In this document: in pieces, positions 61,016 to 64,000 of the stretch
How positions within the stretch are numbered: position 1 is the stretch's first letter
Layout of the letters: every line of letters starts with the position of its first letter
Notes under the pieces: generated by a model
Told to the model about the DNA's origin: nothing
What the model saw: only the letters and a program-made list of their open reading frames with translations
Databases searched by the model: none
Assembly: GCA_029379385.1 (NCBI GenBank)
Contig: CM055606.1
Span: 17,881,142 to 17,945,141, forward strand
DNA: 64,000 nt
Direction of reading: 5' to 3'
DNA from: Quillaja saponaria
Taxonomy: Eukaryota > Streptophyta > Magnoliopsida > Fabales > Quillajaceae
Translations under genes and position numbers: made by a program

Positions 61016-62925
61016 GTATGGTTGATATAATTCCCATTCTTGTATAAAAATGTACCTCTAAAATCAACAAACCCTAACTTGACTTTTTTTTCTTTTGTAT
61101 AGTAGGAAAAAATAAATCAAGCTTCATACCAATAATATTATCCCACACGTCCAAATTCGATCGAGATTTGCCCCTATATTATATGCCCAATTGAGTCAAC
61201 ATGATTAGATACATCATTATGTTGAAAGCAACATTAATATGAAGAATGAGACGTAGGGAAAAAGTTGTCCCAGACCATCCAACAATCAAATTGACTACAT
61301 CACCCTCTAATAATTCAGTGTTACCCTTTAAATGATGCTATACCCTCGTCACTATAGTATCATCGAAATATACATATTATAATTATGTAACACTTTAATT
61401 AATAATTAGAATTCGAAAATTTCAACTTAATATCTTATATTTAAATTCCATCGAAACGAAAATCGAATAAATTTGTAAGAAAAAAAAAATCACATAAAGA
61501 GAAAGAAAAATTAAGAGTTCGTTTCGTTTGACATTTACAATATTGTTAAACCAATGATTGAGAAGCCACTTTTTCAAAAAAAATGTTACAAAATGTGAAG
61601 GCACGCTAAGAAAGAAAAGTTCATATAAAGAGAAAGATAAACTACGAGCCTGTTTCGTTTGGTGTTTGCAATGCTAATTCAACAGTTGAGAGGTCACTTT
61701 TTAAAAAATAAAATAAAATGTCAAGGCATGCTGCCCTCCAGCAAGCAAACTTGCTTTTTACTTTTTATTATTTTATTCTTGCTTTTTATAAATATATTCC
61801 TACAAATTATTATTTTTTAAATAAATCAATTAATACACATAACTTTTATTTAGATAATGAGACATTTTTTTGAATTATGGTTTGTAATCACCAATTTTTA
61901 AAACTATCCAAACAATATTAAAAATATAAATTATAATCAAATATAGAAAACCAACGTCTCAACTCAAACTCTACAAGTTAAACCAAACTCCCTCTAAAGC
62001 TATGATTGCGATTACGGGGCTTTTGCTTCATCAATAAGTATAATGGTCCAAATAAATAATGATCTGCACGCATTTCGAATGTATCCCACATGTGAAATCG
62101 AGAAAAATGGGATTAGAACTTTTCCTCCAATGTGGGCATGGCTATGGGCGATGGAGACAATATGTATGTATCACACTCAAAACACATCTTCTATTTATTC
62201 AATCTTGTGTCTATTTTGTTTGAGCATGCATGCAAAACATTGTATATACTGTATATATGTGCATGTTTTGACTTGAAGAACATGAACATACATAGCTTTT
62301 CTTTTCTGTTGTAAAAGTCATGCAAAAATTTGTTTGCATCATTGCCTGCGCAAGACCGCAAAGAAATTACTCTTGCTAGTTAGCTTTTCGATCATTGTCA
62401 AGTAGTTGTCAATTTATTTATCCAATCACATTCATAATTTTCTTTGCATGAATAAAGAGAAACGTGATTGGTGAGGCAATTTTACACGTATATATATATA
62501 TGTCTTTATAGTATTATAGTATCTCATAGATTAGTATTTTTATTGGGTTTAAGTTTCTAAAACAAATTATATCATTGGAATATTATAAAATATTTTTATG
62601 TCTCAAACTTGTTAGCTTTTTAATTATGGATTATAAAATATAGATTTCGATTTGAACATGAGAACGAGTGAAGATTCATGCATACTAAGGTTGCACAAGG
62701 TAACAATATCATTCTTTGTACAAATAAATATTATCGTTCTTTATTTTGTCTAATATTAAATATTATGTATGATACTACATTACATAACTGACAAAAAAGT
62801 ATAGTACTTCATATTCAATAAGACAAATAGTATTACTCAATACTTCTATAACGCATTTCAACCGAAAGTAACTGTCAATCCATCAAAAGGTGAAACTAGC
62901 ATAAAATAATAATTAAATTGATTAA
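61016..62925. other. Gene-poor AT-rich DNA with short direct duplication
   Basis: A direct duplication lies at about 61495-61610 and 61623-61735: AAGAGAAAGA, CGTTTCGTTTG.(C/T)(A/G)TTT, AA(T/G)..GAGA(A/G)G.CACTTTTT and AAGGCA(C/T)GCT. The second unit may open a MITE that ends near 62010. No gene was seen; the 77-codon frame at 62043 has no family features. Confidence 0.45.
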
Positions 62926-63288
62926 GGCTTCGTTTGGATTGGAGGCTGGGATGTACGTCCAGCATCTACGGCCACCTGAGACGCTTGGGCCGTGGACAAA
63001 GTGCTGTTTGACAAGCCACTGTAGGCTTTCCAAGCATCCAGGTTGCGGCTCCACCAATTTTTTTATTTTTTTTATGTTCTAAGAAATGGGATCGTTTGAG
63101 GTCTAATGGTGAAATTTTCAATTTTTTTATAACTAAATAAATGAATATTTTTTTAGTATTTTACACATAAATTTATTTTTTTTACAATGACCATAAACCA
63201 CATCTTTCGAATAACTTAAATTTATACTAAAAATACAGTGAAACAAAGAAAATAATCATCTATATGTCGTTTACAATCCAAATGCACC
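62926..63288. mobile_element. Tourist/PIF-Harbinger-like MITE
   Basis: A 363-bp element with inverted ends GGCTTCGTTTGGATTG and CAATCCAAATGCACC, flanked by TAA on both sides (62923-62925 and 63289-63291), the 3-bp duplication expected for PIF/Harbinger. The left 140 bp is G/C-richer than the surroundings; the rest is AT-rich. It has no coding capacity. It lies about 420 bp before the DUF1677 start. Confidence 0.7.
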
Positions 63289-63713
63289 TAATCCATTGAA
63301 AGAACTAGAAGACATTATTTAACTCACTTTAAGAATCTAATCACACTAATGCTAACCACTCTTTCAGGTTATTGATTTATTTATATATTTATATTGTTGG
63401 AGAAGGCCATGCAATTTATTGTGCTTGAGATTTTATTATTTAATTCTAGAAAGGGCCACACTTGAGTTGAGGCCCCTCCGACCAACCTTGTCTTATTTTC
63501 CCTTGTGCCATGACCCTTAGGCCTTAGAACATGGAGGAAATTATGGCAGTCTTCCCCACTCCCCCCTCTCAAGCACACGCATCACAAACGCCTTAAAAGC
63601 CCTCGCAAACGCCATTGTTGGAAAAAAATACTTTGTTTCTCTTAATTATCATCCTTTTCACTATTTTGATTAAACACACAAATTTTTCCTATCTTCAATA
63701 GCTTTTCAGAGAG

Positions 63714-64000
63714 ATGGAGATTGAATCAGTCAAGTGTGAGTGTTGTGGGCTAAAAGAGGATTGCACCCAAGATTATACTAGAGAAGTCAAGGCCAAATTT
63801 GATGGAAAATGGTTATGTGGGTTGTGTTCAGAAGCAGTCAATGATGAAGTTAGCAGAGGAAAAAATCCATTTGGAATGGAAGAAGCTGTGAAGGCTCACA
63901 TGTCATTTTGTCGTAAATCCAAATCGAATCCGGCGGTTCGTGTATCCGATGGCATGAGGCAGATGCTGAGAAGAAGGTCAGGGGATTCGTCTTCATCAAA
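63714..64000 (+). CDS. DUF1677 family protein (3' end outside the window)
   Basis: Partial frame of 95 codons running off the window. It starts MEIESVKCECCGLKEDCTQD and contains a CxCC..C zinc-ribbon-like cluster, then KFDGKWLCGLCSEAVNDE and the conserved GMEEAVKAHMSFCRK, typical of the plant DUF1677 family of unknown function. The remaining part visible is basic and Ser-rich (RQMLRRRSGDSSSS). No intron is seen so far. The ATG at 63714 is the first in frame and follows a pyrimidine-rich leader. Confidence 0.88.
   Translation, partial: MEIESVKCECCGLKEDCTQDYTREVKAKFDGKWLCGLCSEAVNDEVSRGKNPFGMEEAVKAHMSFCRKSKSNPAVRVSDGMRQMLRRRSGDSSSS

Noticed and set aside
63381..63578. 65-codon minus-strand frame before DUF1677
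   Set aside because: Lies in the promoter or leader of a clear plus-strand gene; no domain.

Overview
This is a plant nuclear window, most likely from a dicot. It is AT-rich, its genes are split by GT-AG introns, and it encodes plant families: a CVP2/CVL1-type inositol 5-phosphatase, a 7S vicilin, GPI-anchored lipid transfer proteins, an FLZ-domain protein and a DUF1677 protein. The species cannot be fixed from the sequence. Exon models were built by hand from reading frame, splice sites and phase.

Layout. 2.9-6.0 kb (+): nine-exon inositol polyphosphate 5-phosphatase with an 18-bp coding minisatellite and one GC-AG intron. 9.0-12.0 kb (+): vicilin gene broken by an in-frame stop and four frameshifts, behind a promoter that still looks seed-type. 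14.2-19.0 kb (+): three tandem genes for small secreted ten-cysteine peptides with a shared cysteine spacing, the least familiar thing in the window. 20.1-23.4 kb (+): 20S proteasome beta-4 subunit. 26.9-30.4 kb (+): decayed SDE3-type RNA helicase pseudogene. 30.9-36.5 kb: four GPI-anchored lipid transfer protein genes (three -, one +). 38.3-39.9 kb (-): CDC73/parafibromin of the Paf1 complex. 41.6-47.7 kb: a three-gene GNAT acetyltransferase cassette present twice in tandem. 49.9-51.1 kb (+): FLZ-domain protein. 52.4-56.8 kb (+): folate-biopterin transporter pseudogene. 56.8-63.7 kb: gene-poor DNA with small DNA-transposon remnants. 63.7 kb to the end (+): DUF1677 gene cut by the window edge.

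The genes do not form one pathway. What links them is history. From memory, Arabidopsis has DUF1677, FLZ, GNAT, CDC73, LTPG, PBD1 and the vicilin-like PAP85 in a row at about At3g22540-At3g22640; SDE3 beside CVP2 at At1g05460/At1g05470; and CVL1, two GNATs and a folate-biopterin transporter at about At2g32010-At2g32040. This window carries members of all three sets together. That fits an ancestral block that was later duplicated and thinned, and it would explain why its SDE3, transporter and vicilin copies could decay.
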